From Paenibacillus sp. Root52 (GTDB lineage Bacteria; Bacillota; Bacilli; Paenibacillales; Paenibacillaceae): a DNA stretch of 64,000 nt. A program made the translations under genes and the position numbers. Below are positions 24,671-33,981 of this stretch, piece by piece. The notes beneath the pieces were generated by a model that did not search any database, was not told the origin of the DNA, and worked only from the letters and a program-made list of their open reading frames with translations. Position 1 is the stretch's first letter; each line of letters starts with the position of its first letter. The stretch spans positions 155,881 through 219,880 of the forward strand of contig NZ_LMFO01000034.1 in the NCBI RefSeq assembly GCF_001426865.1, read 5' to 3'.

Positions 24671-26341
24671 TTGTTGTACATCGTTACGGCTGAACAGATG
24701 AGAAGCATCGACGAGCATACGATTCATACACTAGGCATTCCTGCGGCGAGCCTGATGGAGAATGCGGGAAGAGCAATTGCGGAAGAAGTCATTCGGCTGT
24801 GCCGGGAAGAGCAGATACATGGTAGAGCAGGGCGTATGGATGAGTCCAAAAGAGGACAGACCCGGGCGCACACAGGGCCCGGGGATTGGCCTGGACGAGG
24901 TGGCGATATCACCGCCGATTCGGCGCTGGCGATGGAGCAACCCGGTGATCAGCAGTGGTACATGCTGATCGGCAAGGGCAATAATGGCGGCGACGGGCTG
25001 GTGGCGGCGCGCCATTTGGTTGAAGCGGGGCTCGGCGTAACTTTGGTCTACGCCGATGCACCGGAGGCACTGCGGGGCGAAGCCGCAGTGCAACGGGATG
25101 CCGCCGCGCAGCTTGGCATCCCTGCCCTTGTCCACGGACGCGAAGCCGTGGACTTCAGCCGGTGCACAGGCATCGTAGATGCACTGCTGGGCACCGGCTC
25201 GCGGGGGGCGCCGTGCGGAGCTTACGCGGCGCTGATTGAGGCGGCGAACGACAGCGGTAAGCCTGTCGTGTCTGCCGATGTGCCAAGTGGGCTGAATGCC
25301 GACACTGGGGAGGTATTCGAGCCCTGCATTCAAGCCCGGGTGACCGTATGCCTCGCGCTGCTTAAGCGTGGGCTGGTGCAGTACCCGGGCGCTTCTGCCG
25401 CGGGGCGCATTGTGGTGCGCGCCATCGGCATTCCCACGCGGCTTGCGCCAGAGCATGCCTCCGCAGTCCGTCTGTTGACGGACGAGGTGCTGCGCCGTGC
25501 GCTGCGCGTGGACACTAGTCGTCTCCGGGCACCGGACGGCCACAAGGGCACCTACGGCCATGTACTATTGGCCGCAGGAAGTCTGCCGATGAGCGGCGCT
25601 GGCCTGCTCTCGGCGAAGGCCGCGCTGCGCGCAGGCTGCGGGCTCGCCACATGGGCGCTGCCCGCGGCACTACTGCCGCATGTCATCGGCACCGTGCCTG
25701 AGCTCATGCTCGCCGCCGCTGCCGATGGCGACAGCGGCGAATGGAACGCGGCTTCCGCAGACGCTGTGCTGCGCCTGGCGGAGAGCCGCGATGTGCTTGC
25801 GACCGGCCCCGGGCTCGGTCGCTTCAAGGGCGACACAGACTGGCTACGTCGTCTGTGGCAACAGACGGATCGCCCGCTCGTCATTGACGCGGACGCCCTC
25901 AACATGCTTGCAGACGCTGGCCCACATGGGCCTCGCGACTGGGGCAAGCGAAGTGCGGCGACAATACTGACGCCGCACCCTGGCGAGATGGGTCGATTGC
26001 TGGGCATATCGACCCCGGAGGTGCAGCGTGATCGAATTGGACACGCTGCACGGTACGCCCGCGAGCAGGGCATGACCCTTGTGCTCAAGGGAGCACGAAC
26101 GGTCATCGCAACGCCATCCGGCGAGGCGTACATTAACACCACCGGACACGCCGGCATGGCAACTGGCGGCGCCGGTGACGTATTGACCGGCATCATCGCC
26201 GGTCTACTCGCCCAAGGGCTTAGCGCGGAGCAGGCTGCCGCGTTCGGCGTATATCTGCATGGCGAAGCCGCCGAACGAGCTGCCTTGCTCCGCGGTGATC
26301 CAGCGTCTCTGCTCGCGGGAGATATTATCGACGCACTGTGA
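24671..26341 (+). CDS. nnr: Bifunctional NAD(P)H-hydrate epimerase / ADP-dependent dehydratase
   Basis: About 556 residues repair damaged NAD(P)HX. The N-terminal YjeF epimerase domain (TAEQMRSIDEHTI ... GKGNNGGDGLVAARHL ... DALLGTGSRG ... DVPSGLNADTGE) is fused to the C-terminal dehydratase domain (GHKGTYGHVLLAAGS ... ATGPGLGR ... VIDADALNML ... LTPHPGEMGRL ... TGGAGDVLTGIIAGLLAQG). An extra charged stretch of about 45 residues (about 50-95, ESKRGQTRAHTGPGDWPGRG) splits the first epimerase strand from the GNNGGDG loop. TTG 24671 follows GGGGAGG; TTG 24674 is an alternative. The gene is strikingly GC-rich beside its neighbours. Confidence 0.92.
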   Translation: MLYIVTAEQMRSIDEHTIHTLGIPAASLMENAGRAIAEEVIRLCREEQIHGRAGRMDESKRGQTRAHTGPGDWPGRGGDITADSALAMEQPGDQQWYMLIGKGNNGGDGLVAARHLVEAGLGVTLVYADAPEALRGEAAVQRDAAAQLGIPALVHGREAVDFSRCTGIVDALLGTGSRGAPCGAYAALIEAANDSGKPVVSADVPSGLNADTGEVFEPCIQARVTVCLALLKRGLVQYPGASAAGRIVVRAIGIPTRLAPEHASAVRLLTDEVLRRALRVDTSRLRAPDGHKGTYGHVLLAAGSLPMSGAGLLSAKAALRAGCGLATWALPAALLPHVIGTVPELMLAAAADGDSGEWNAASADAVLRLAESRDVLATGPGLGRFKGDTDWLRRLWQQTDRPLVIDADALNMLADAGPHGPRDWGKRSAATILTPHPGEMGRLLGISTPEVQRDRIGHAARYAREQGMTLVLKGARTVIATPSGEAYINTTGHAGMATGGAGDVLTGIIAGLLAQGLSAEQAAAFGVYLHGEAAERAALLRGDPASLLAGDIIDAL

Positions 26342-26510
26342 TGTCTATTTCCCAGCACACGTTGCCCTGCTTCATGGACAAGGGAGGTCAGGCACAAACA
26401 CACGCTGGGTGCGATAATATCTCCTATCGTACGGGCATCACACCAGCAACCAACCGGATTACACGGCCAATCTCCATCAACAAACCGTAAACAAACGCAA
26501 ATAAAACTTA

Positions 26511-26551
26511 AAAACCTCCCGTCTCTCTCATCAAGAGAAACGGGAGGTTTT
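26511..26551. terminator. Terminator after the NAD(P)HX repair gene
   Basis: Perfect 12-bp arms AAAACCTCCCGT (26511-26522) and ACGGGAGGTTTT (26540-26551), likely working in the plus direction. Confidence 0.85.
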
Positions 26552-26813
26552 CCATTGTTCAACCATATACGCAAATACTTCTAACGAACACAGCTTACCC
26601 AGCCTACACTAAACCAAGCCAAATCACGATCAGAAGAACCTAACTTAAACAAGCTTGCCATCCAACTTTACATTCAACCTGCTCGTTCACCCTAATCTTC
26701 AACCTCAATGTTTAACTCCACACATAGAACCAATCCGAAAGGTACGCTTCAAACTACCAAGCTATCTACCCAGCAGTACCAAATACACTTACTTTACCGA
26801 CCTCTAATGTAGC
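26552..26813. other. G-poor intergenic stretch
   Basis: Together with the terminator area, about 500 bp separate nnr from the chemoreceptor gene. From about 26560 to 26860 the plus strand is strikingly poor in G and rich in A and C. I see no ORF, promoter or stable hairpin here. Confidence 0.4.
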
Positions 26814-26855
26814 GCCTACCTATCGAAGCCTATCTATTGACGCCTACCTATAAAC
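26814..26855. repeat. Three-unit 14-bp tandem repeat at the chemoreceptor 3' end
   Basis: Units GCCTACCTATCGAA, GCCTATCTATTGAC and GCCTACCTATAAAC run head to tail. The last unit overlaps the stop codon of the chemoreceptor gene (26848-26850). Confidence 0.6.
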
Positions 26856-28500
26856 GAAACCGTTGCAACTCCTCATGCATCTCTGCACTGATCTCACGGA
26901 GCGATTTCACCTTGAGGCTTGCTTCAGCGAAGGAGCGCTGTTGCTCCGTCGTAGAGGCCGTAATCTCTTCACTGCTCGCAGCCGATTGCTCGGTGATGGC
27001 ACTGATGTTTTCGATGGCATGCTGCACTTGGGAACTAAGTTCATTCGAATGCTGCATCTCCTCGGCAAGCTGGTGGATACCTGTACTGATACGCTCTGCA
27101 CTCTGGCGAATCGCAGCGAAGGATTTCCGCGTCTGTCCAGTAGCCTCTTCCTGCTGAGCAAAGAGCTGCATGCTCTGTGCCACAGAGCCCTTGACCTTCT
27201 CCATAGATGTCGTGATCTCATCCACAGCCGCATAGATCTGTTTCACCGACTGTGCGGACTGCTCGGCGAGCTTGTTTACCTCATTGGCGACAACGGCAAA
27301 CCCACGTCCAGCTTCACCTGCCCGAGCCGCCTCAATGGAGGCATTCAACGATAGAAGCGTCGTCTGCTTCGCGATTTCCGAGACGTATCCAGTCATGGTG
27401 GTGATGCGCTCGGCGCTTTCTTCCAGTTCTAATACCGTCTGTTCCACCTCAGACATCGCCAGACGATTCACTTCAGCGAGGCGGAGTTGTTCGGCGATCG
27501 CCTTATTGCCTTCCTCAACCGTATTTAACACCTCGCGGCCATCTATAGCTGATTGGGAAGTGGCCTCTAGGTTGCTATTGAAGGTGTGTTGCATCTTGTC
27601 CACGACCATCACGGTTTCGCTCAAGTCCTCCGCAATTTTCTGGCTGCCAATCGACAGCTCTTCGGTGGTACGAGAGACTTGTTGCACAATCGCCTGTGAC
27701 GTATCATTGCCACGATCGATATCTTGTGCCATTTGATCGACACGATTCCCGGCTGTACCGATCGATTGAATGATTCCGCGAATATTGCTGGTCATTAGGC
27801 GGAAGGAGCGACTGAGGTCATCAAGCTCATCTTTGCCTTTGGCTTCGGGTAATTGTCCCGTCAGGTCGCCGTCGGCAATTTGCCCAGCAGCGACTTTTAA
27901 CGTACCGATACGCTTGGCGATCTGGCGTGAAGTGTACATATTGAACAGCATGACTGCAATGAGCAATACGATGGCACCGCCGAGAGCGACCTGCCACGTT
28001 TGCTGAATGTTACGTTCCAGTTCTACGGTATATTGATCGTACCGTTCTCGGGTAATGTCATCCAACATATAGATATCATTCTGTATGCCTCGAACCCGGG
28101 TGCTGTAGCGTTTGGCTTCCGCACTGTTCATACTGCTCATTGCTTCAGTGGCACCCTGACTAAGTGTTGCTAATTTTGTTTGGATCGTCTGAATAAGTTC
28201 AAGCTGCCGATCCGTTTCCAGCAATCCGTCCGTAAGCTCCTGAATCATCGTTTGGCCATCTTCAAGCAAACGGATGACCGCATCCTGATTACCAGCCGTC
28301 ATGGAGAACGAATAGACATCCAGCGCCTGCTGGATCTGAATCTGATTGGCATTAAGCTCACTAACCTTGAGCATGGCAGGTACTAAATTTTGATTTTTAG
28401 CATTCATGCCAAGCAATTCCATAATGATATAAGCTACCAGCGCAAGGCATAGAAGTAGTGAGATTAGAGCGTTAAGTAATAGTTTTCCCTGTAATTTCAT
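26848..28500 (-). CDS. Methyl-accepting chemotaxis protein
   Basis: The 550-residue receptor has an N-terminal membrane helix (about 7-29), an extracellular four-helix-type sensor (about 30-170), a second helix (about 172-192), HAMP (about 193-245) and a cytoplasmic signalling domain. The CheA/CheW-binding hairpin tip reads KQTTLLSLNASIEAARAGEAGRGFAVVANEVNKLAEQS. GAGGAGG precedes the ATG. It follows a BMP-type binding lipoprotein by 29 bp in the same operon, so that lipoprotein may present ligand to it. Confidence 0.92.
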   Translation of the reverse strand: MKLQGKLLLNALISLLLCLALVAYIIMELLGMNAKNQNLVPAMLKVSELNANQIQIQQALDVYSFSMTAGNQDAVIRLLEDGQTMIQELTDGLLETDRQLELIQTIQTKLATLSQGATEAMSSMNSAEAKRYSTRVRGIQNDIYMLDDITRERYDQYTVELERNIQQTWQVALGGAIVLLIAVMLFNMYTSRQIAKRIGTLKVAAGQIADGDLTGQLPEAKGKDELDDLSRSFRLMTSNIRGIIQSIGTAGNRVDQMAQDIDRGNDTSQAIVQQVSRTTEELSIGSQKIAEDLSETVMVVDKMQHTFNSNLEATSQSAIDGREVLNTVEEGNKAIAEQLRLAEVNRLAMSEVEQTVLELEESAERITTMTGYVSEIAKQTTLLSLNASIEAARAGEAGRGFAVVANEVNKLAEQSAQSVKQIYAAVDEITTSMEKVKGSVAQSMQLFAQQEEATGQTRKSFAAIRQSAERISTGIHQLAEEMQHSNELSSQVQHAIENISAITEQSAASSEEITASTTEQQRSFAEASLKVKSLREISAEMHEELQRFRL

Positions 28501-28529
28501 ATGTGCGTACCTCCTCGAATCCGCTTGAG

Positions 28530-29537
28530 TTATTGATCCAGCTTAATTTTGATTTGGCCGGATGAGATCTGAGTTTTCAGATCCTCGAAGGTTTGCTGCT
28601 CTTCATCACTGAGCGTGATATTATGTAGAGCGGTCAGGCCTACGGCGTTCTCAGCCAGACCCTCGACAATTTCCTTTTGAGGGAAGGTGTGCTTATTTTG
28701 AATGAATGTGTGCACAGCATTGTAGATGGATACATCCACATTTTTCAACATCGATGTCAGAATCGCTTTTTCCGCCAAAAAGAATTGATCTGTGTCTACG
28801 CCAATCGCGTATTTCCCCAATTTCTGAATCTCCGTGAGTGCACCGACCCCTGTTAAGCCAGCAGCCACATAGATCACATCAGCACCATTGTCCTGGATCA
28901 GTTGTGCAGCAAGTTCCTCACCCAGTTTGGCATTTCCAAAGTCTCCAGCGTAAATAATATCTACCTTCGCATCCGGGTTGGCAGCGAGTACGCCTTGCTC
29001 GAAGCCCTGCTCAAAATTGCGAAGCACAGGAATCTCCATGCCGCCTAAGAAGCCAACATGATCTTCAGTGGTCGCCATCCCGGCAATAATACCTGCGAGA
29101 TAACTGCCTTCTTCTGCCCGGAACGAGATGGAGGCGATGTTGGGCAGTTCGGACTGACTGTCAATCAGCAGGAATTGCTGATCAGGATACTTCGTCGCTA
29201 CTTTCTCCATATCGGCTTGAATGGTATCGCTAAGACCGATAATCAGGTCGAATTTGGCTTCTGCCAATTGTTCAAAGGAAGCTTCAGCAGTCAGCTTCTC
29301 ATTAGGTTCACGATAGTCAAAGACAATGCTATTCTCATCCCTCGCTCGAACAAGCCCATCAAAGGCAGCATCATTGAAGGAGCGATCGCCCAGACCAACT
29401 TCCGTCATCACGATGCCAACCTTCGTTCTGGTTTCCGTTGCCGTTGATTTAGGATTTGCTGAGCAAGCTCCCAGAATGAACACCATTAGGATTAGAATCA
29501 TGGTGAGCCTTACGCGGGTGGTATGGTTTGTTTTCAT
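28530..29537 (-). CDS. BMP-family substrate-binding lipoprotein
   Basis: About 335 residues. Lipobox ILGAC follows a hydrophobic signal. The mature part is a BMP/PnrA-type periplasmic-binding fold (VGIVMTEVGLGDRSFNDAAFDGL, FDLIIGLSDTIQADM, VGFLGGMEIPVLRNFEQGFEQGV, YAIGVDTDQFF). Known relatives bind nucleosides for ABC uptake. No permease or ATPase gene is next to it; instead a chemoreceptor follows 29 bp downstream. ATG 29537 is chosen for its GAGGG site and correct signal length; the longer reading adds 30 residues before the signal. Confidence 0.88.
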   Translation of the reverse strand: MKTNHTTRVRLTMILILMVFILGACSANPKSTATETRTKVGIVMTEVGLGDRSFNDAAFDGLVRARDENSIVFDYREPNEKLTAEASFEQLAEAKFDLIIGLSDTIQADMEKVATKYPDQQFLLIDSQSELPNIASISFRAEEGSYLAGIIAGMATTEDHVGFLGGMEIPVLRNFEQGFEQGVLAANPDAKVDIIYAGDFGNAKLGEELAAQLIQDNGADVIYVAAGLTGVGALTEIQKLGKYAIGVDTDQFFLAEKAILTSMLKNVDVSIYNAVHTFIQNKHTFPQKEIVEGLAENAVGLTALHNITLSDEEQQTFEDLKTQISSGQIKIKLDQ

Positions 29538-29627
29538 GTGTGATACCCTCATTTCTGTCATGACAAAGTTTGATTGTAGTGTCTTCTTGAACACATAGGA
29601 AAAACATCTAGCCGAGAGATATTGCAA

Positions 29628-29983
29628 AAAAATAATATAGGTAGGGAGTATTTCCCCTTATCTATATCGGATAGAGATGCACTGTGTTTTATGGTAGGTG
29701 CTGAAAATTTACGAAAATATAACCTAATTTCATGAATTAAACATTCAATTTACATTTCTTGACGTAACCATATGTATATACGCTTATACAAGTTGTTTGC
29801 TGATGTAAAACTAGCGAGTGTCTTACATCTCATTTAAAGATATCTTCCGCCACCCGTTTGCTGCTTGCTGCGTCACGTTCTCTAGACATAACCCGATACG
29901 CTTGCAAAATAGTTTCTTCCCTGTAACGTAATTCTGACAAAATATGCTCCATTCGGAGTGATAAGAGACGCCCCAGGAAAACG
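29628..29983. other. Intergenic region upstream of the BMP gene
   Basis: This AT-rich 356-bp gap should hold the promoter of the bmp-mcp operon in its first half. No convincing -35/-10 pair, ORF or repeat was identified. Confidence 0.3.
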
Positions 29984-30024
29984 AAAAAAACCAAGTAGAG
30001 ATCATATGAATCATCTCTACTTGG
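29984..30024 (-). terminator. Terminator of the GGT-like gene
   Basis: Perfect 12-bp arms CCAAGTAGAGAT (29991-30002) and ATCTCTACTTGG (30013-30024). On the minus strand it is followed by seven T residues (plus-strand A tract at 29984-29990). Confidence 0.9.
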
Positions 30025-30194
30025 CTCTGATTGAAAGTTTGCCTAATGAACATGATGTGCCATGTGTTATACAGCATAATGAATGACTACAGCAGTGCAA
30101 GCATATCCCATTAGGACCATATGGAGATGCCGACTCATCTTCTCACATTCATCCATATCCTCTATCACGAACACAGCGAATGTTCGACGCAAGT

Positions 30195-31805
30195 CTACCA
30201 CGCGGCAATGGTTCCATCTGCTCGACTTTCCGTTCCTCCGCATAATACACCATTGTCTGGGTTACGCCAGATGATCTGACCACGACCGAACTGAGACGGA
30301 TCGACCTGCACCTGGATATCATGCCCTTTACGGGCGAGTGCTTGTGCAATATGCTGCGGGAAGTCCGGTTCTACAAGAATGGTTTTGCCTTTGGTCCACT
30401 GCCAGCGAGGGGAATCCAGTGCGGCCTGCGGATTCAGGTGGTAATCGACCGTGTTCATCACGACCTGCACATGACCTTGCGGCTGCATGAACCCACCCAT
30501 GACACCAAATGGCCCAACCGCTTCATTACCCCGCGTGAGAAAGCCTGGAATAATGGTATGGTACGTTCGTTTGCCAGGCTCTAGTGCATTCGCATGAGTC
30601 GCATCCAGTGAGAAATTATGCCCGCGGTTTTGCAGCGCAATGCCTGTACCCGGTACAACGAGTCCTGAGCCAAAGCCCATGTAGTTACTCTGAATAAAGG
30701 AAACCATATTACCCTCACCATCGACTGTCGCGAGGTATACCGTTCCGCTTGAGCGTGGATCACCTGCTTCCGGTACGCGTGCTGTATCACCAATGAGTTT
30801 GCGCCGTTCTTCCGCGTAGGCATCGGACAACAGCTCTTCCACCGTTACGCCCATTTTGCGTTCTTCCGTAATGTACTTCTCTCCATCGGCAAAAGCCAAC
30901 TTTATCGCTTCAAGTTGTCGATGATAACCGAGAACAGATTCCTTCTCGTCAAAGTCATACCCTTTCAACAGGTTGAGCGCTGCAAGAGCAATCAATCCCT
31001 GACCATTCGGTGGAATCTCCCATACATCGTATCCCCGATACGAGACCGAGATTGGATCAACCCACTCTGGCTTGAACGCCGCAAGATCCTCTTTCGTCAG
31101 ATAGCCACCATGCTCTGCTATAAAGTTATGGATGCGCTCCGCCAGATCTCCTTCATAAAAGTCTCGCGCTTCGCTCTCGCCAATTCGGCGCAATGTTGCC
31201 GCATGATCCGGCGAGCGCCACATCTCTCCAACGGCGGGTACGCGCCCGCCCGGAGCAAATGTCTCAAACCACGCACGCCCTGCTTCGGCATCCCCCTGGC
31301 GTGCATAGATGTCGGCTGCCCGTGCCCAGTGACGGGCCAGCCCTGGCGCAAGCGGATAACCTTCCTCCGCATAGCGGATGGCAGGTTCCAGCGCTTCCGC
31401 CAGCGTGAGCCGTCCGAAACGACGGCTTAGCTCAGCCCAACCCGCCGGTGCGCCAGGCACCGTCACCGGAATAACGCCCAGCTTCGGCATCTCCGTATGG
31501 CCTGCCGCTTGAAGCGCCTCAATCGAAATGCTCTGAGGCGCAGGACCACTGGCATTCAGACCGTGCAGCTTGCCCTCTGTCCAGACGAGGGCAAAGGCAT
31601 CGCCTCCAATGCCATTGGAGGTTGGCTCCAGCACGGTGAGTGCTGCCGCAGTTGCTATGGCGGCATCAATGGCATTGCCGCCTTTTTTCAATATTTCAAG
31701 ACCAGCCTGTGAAGCGAGGGGCTGCGATGTGGCAACCATGCCTTGTTTGGCATAGACAGGTACACGGTAAGAGGGAAACGGTTGATAGAGTGGATCAAAA
31801 TGCAT
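30195..31805 (-). CDS. Gamma-glutamyltransferase family protein (YwrD-like)
   Basis: The 536-residue protein is an Ntn-hydrolase of the GGT family: GMVATSQPLASQAGLEILKKGGNAIDAAIA at the N-terminus and SSGTVYLATVDGEGN, in which Thr355 is the expected self-cleavage residue and nucleophile. The later GGFMQPQGHVQVV stretch is also typical. Unlike secreted GGT, there is no signal peptide, as in B. subtilis YwrD, so it may act in the cytoplasm on a gamma-glutamyl compound other than glutathione. It appears monocistronic and ends in a strong terminator. Confidence 0.88.
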   Translation of the reverse strand: MHFDPLYQPFPSYRVPVYAKQGMVATSQPLASQAGLEILKKGGNAIDAAIATAAALTVLEPTSNGIGGDAFALVWTEGKLHGLNASGPAPQSISIEALQAAGHTEMPKLGVIPVTVPGAPAGWAELSRRFGRLTLAEALEPAIRYAEEGYPLAPGLARHWARAADIYARQGDAEAGRAWFETFAPGGRVPAVGEMWRSPDHAATLRRIGESEARDFYEGDLAERIHNFIAEHGGYLTKEDLAAFKPEWVDPISVSYRGYDVWEIPPNGQGLIALAALNLLKGYDFDEKESVLGYHRQLEAIKLAFADGEKYITEERKMGVTVEELLSDAYAEERRKLIGDTARVPEAGDPRSSGTVYLATVDGEGNMVSFIQSNYMGFGSGLVVPGTGIALQNRGHNFSLDATHANALEPGKRTYHTIIPGFLTRGNEAVGPFGVMGGFMQPQGHVQVVMNTVDYHLNPQAALDSPRWQWTKGKTILVEPDFPQHIAQALARKGHDIQVQVDPSQFGRGQIIWRNPDNGVLCGGTESRADGTIAAW

Positions 31806-32200
31806 CAGACGTCAGCTCCTTGTCACAAGATGTCAGGTTCCGGTATAACCGAATAATTACTCCTAACCCTCTTCGCAACGGAACAAGGGATATCCTGCTG
31901 ATGAAGCCAAATTCACTCTCACATCAACGTTACAGCGTGCCAGAAGTACAGCTGTAGCATGTCCTATACGCACAACCAAAAGCTGTGCAATGCGCACAGC
32001 TCCCATCACGCATTACACAGCATTTATCCTTATCAAATGAATGAGCTACATACGGTGAATCCAATTTACCTCATTTGTAATAAGATGATCTCACTTTATT
32101 CTATTGTTACACCTCGTTCAGCTCTGAGTACATCGTTTTCCGCCTACAAATCTGGAGTGGCTAGACATGCGGCGCGGATAATTTTTGCCTACGGGAAACC
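31806..32200. other. Intergenic region between the GGT-like and SDR genes
   Basis: Both flanking genes read leftward. The 395-bp gap includes a small perfect hairpin AGCTGTGC/GCACAGCT (31981-32001) without a T tract. No credible gene is seen. Confidence 0.35.
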
Positions 32201-33100
32201 TTATGTGGTAACCATATCGCCGCCGTTCACATGAATGCACTCACCAGTAACATAGGAGGAATCACGGGATGCAAGGTAGACATAGGCAGCCGCAAGCTCG
32301 TAGGGCTGACCAGCCCGACCCATTGGTGTATCTGTCCCAAATACTTGCACATCCTCAGCAGAGAAGCTGGCAGGAATGAGCGGTGTCCAGATCGGCCCCG
32401 GGGCAACAGAATTCACGCGAATCCCTTGTGGAGCGAGCGATTGAGAGAGTACACGGGTCAGCGAGACGACCGCTCCTTTGGTGGAAGAGTAGTCAATTAA
32501 CTGCACGTTACCTTTGTACGCTGTAATAGAAGCTGTATTAATGATCGATGCGCCTTTGCATAGATAGGGGAGAGCTGCTTGGATCAGAAAAAAGTAGGCA
32601 AACACATTCGTTTGAAATGTATGGTAGAGCTGTTCCTCTGTAATATCGACAATGCTAGGCTGTACATACTGCACCCCATGGTTATTGACCAAAACATCAA
32701 TTTTCCCGAACGTTTCCATCGTTGTGCGAATGACCGCTTCGCAGTTCTTTTTTAGCCTGAGATCAATCTCAATCAGCAGACAACGCTGCCCCAATTCCTC
32801 AATTCGTTCACGGGTCCTCTCGGCATCGGTTCGTTCATATAGATAAGCAATGACGATGTCTGCACCTTCTTTGGCAAAAGCAATAGCTGTCGCTCTTCCA
32901 ATCCCACTATCGCCACCCGTAATAATGGCCACTTTGCCTTCTAATTTGCAGCTGCCAATATAAGCGGGATCTTCGCTGATCGGTTCGGGTACCATTAAGG
33001 TTTCTAGACCGGGCTGTTGATCCTGATGCTGGGGTGGAAAAGCTAGCTTTTGTTCTTTACATACCGTTTTCTCACCATAAAAAGGATAGACGGGATTCAT
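32201..33100 (-). CDS. SDR-family oxidoreductase (YhdF/general-stress type)
   Basis: The 299-residue protein is a classical-type short-chain dehydrogenase with a long N-terminal extension. Motifs are GGDSGIGRATA for cofactor binding, NNHGVQ, and the catalytic Ser-Tyr-Lys set in NTASITAYKGN ... DYSSTKGA. Relatives such as YhdF or glucose/ribitol-type dehydrogenases are linked with general stress. I start at ATG 33100 after GAGGAGGATG, giving the usual N-terminus MNPVYPFYGE. The substrate is unknown. Confidence 0.87.
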   Translation of the reverse strand: MNPVYPFYGEKTVCKEQKLAFPPQHQDQQPGLETLMVPEPISEDPAYIGSCKLEGKVAIITGGDSGIGRATAIAFAKEGADIVIAYLYERTDAERTRERIEELGQRCLLIEIDLRLKKNCEAVIRTTMETFGKIDVLVNNHGVQYVQPSIVDITEEQLYHTFQTNVFAYFFLIQAALPYLCKGASIINTASITAYKGNVQLIDYSSTKGAVVSLTRVLSQSLAPQGIRVNSVAPGPIWTPLIPASFSAEDVQVFGTDTPMGRAGQPYELAAAYVYLASRDSSYVTGECIHVNGGDMVTT

Positions 33101-33292
33101 GAATGTACATCCTCCTCGAACGTTCATTGATACGGCTAACCTATGCATCCGCCCAGAGGAAGGTGCGGTATTGATCAGGAATCATTTGTTTTTTACATGC
33201 GGAATATACCATAATAAGGATATCCACTCATTCCATATAGCTCCACACATGAAGTGTAAGATGAGATGTTGATCATACGATGGAGGTGTCAG

Positions 33293-33721
33293 GTGTCAAT
33301 GAACATTCAAGGGATTAACCATCTGTGCTTTTCTGTATCCAATCTCGAAAAATCCATAACATTCTATGAGCGGGCGCTTGGTGCTCGCATTCAGGTGAAG
33401 GGACGTAAGCTAGCCTATTTTGAGCTGGCAGGCTTGTGGATCGCTTTGAATCAAGAAGATGTCATTCGCAATTATACTGAACAAACGTATACACATATTG
33501 CTTTTACCGTTACAGAAGAGGATTTTGATGCATCCGTACAACAGTTGCGTGAAGCGGGTGCGAACATTCTACTAGGTAGACCGAGGGATAAGAGGGACGC
33601 ATTATCCGTTTATTTTACGGATCTCGATGGGCATCTGTTCGAACTACACACCGGTAACCTGCAGCGCAGGCTGGAATATTACCGTGAGGACAAACCACAT
33701 ATGACCTTTTATACGGAATAA
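33293..33721 (+). CDS. fosB: Metallothiol transferase FosB (fosfomycin resistance)
   Basis: About 142 residues of the vicinal-oxygen-chelate fold, joining bacillithiol or cysteine to fosfomycin and so inactivating it. Sequence follows FosB closely: GINHLCFSVSNLEKSITFYE, KGRKLAYFELAGLWIALN, YTHIAFTV, GRPRDKRDALSVYFTDLDGHLFELHTG, RLEYYREDKPHMTFY. Metal ligands are the His of INHL, the His of YTHIAF and the Glu of LFELHTG. GTG 33293 has the better spacing to GGAGG (33282-33286); ATG 33299 is an alternative start. Confidence 0.9.
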   Translation: MSMNIQGINHLCFSVSNLEKSITFYERALGARIQVKGRKLAYFELAGLWIALNQEDVIRNYTEQTYTHIAFTVTEEDFDASVQQLREAGANILLGRPRDKRDALSVYFTDLDGHLFELHTGNLQRRLEYYREDKPHMTFYTE

Positions 33722-33981
33722 TTGAACATCCAATACTTAAGCTCCAACACTCAAGTAGGATTTCATTTACAACTTGATAAAGACATATAGGGATTACATC
33801 TAGAAGAACTGGATTGAAAATAGCTTACATATCTATTGTGTAAGTCATAGGTTCACCTATAATATGGAATCTATCACCTTATTTTACCACTGTTAAATAC
33901 TTTCCATGCCACATGAAACTAGTTGCACATGTCAATGTTCGATCTCAATCTCAATGTGTAAACATTCCAAGGAGGTTTCTC

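Noticed and set aside
25552..26574. 340-codon open frame on the minus strand across the nnr gene
   Set aside because: Long antisense frames are expected in GC-rich genes; it has low-complexity Ala/Ser/Pro/Arg composition, no ribosome site and lies opposite a clear enzyme.
31981..32001. Terminator at the AGCTGTGC/GCACAGCT hairpin
   Set aside because: No T tract follows on either strand and no gene ends there in the needed direction.
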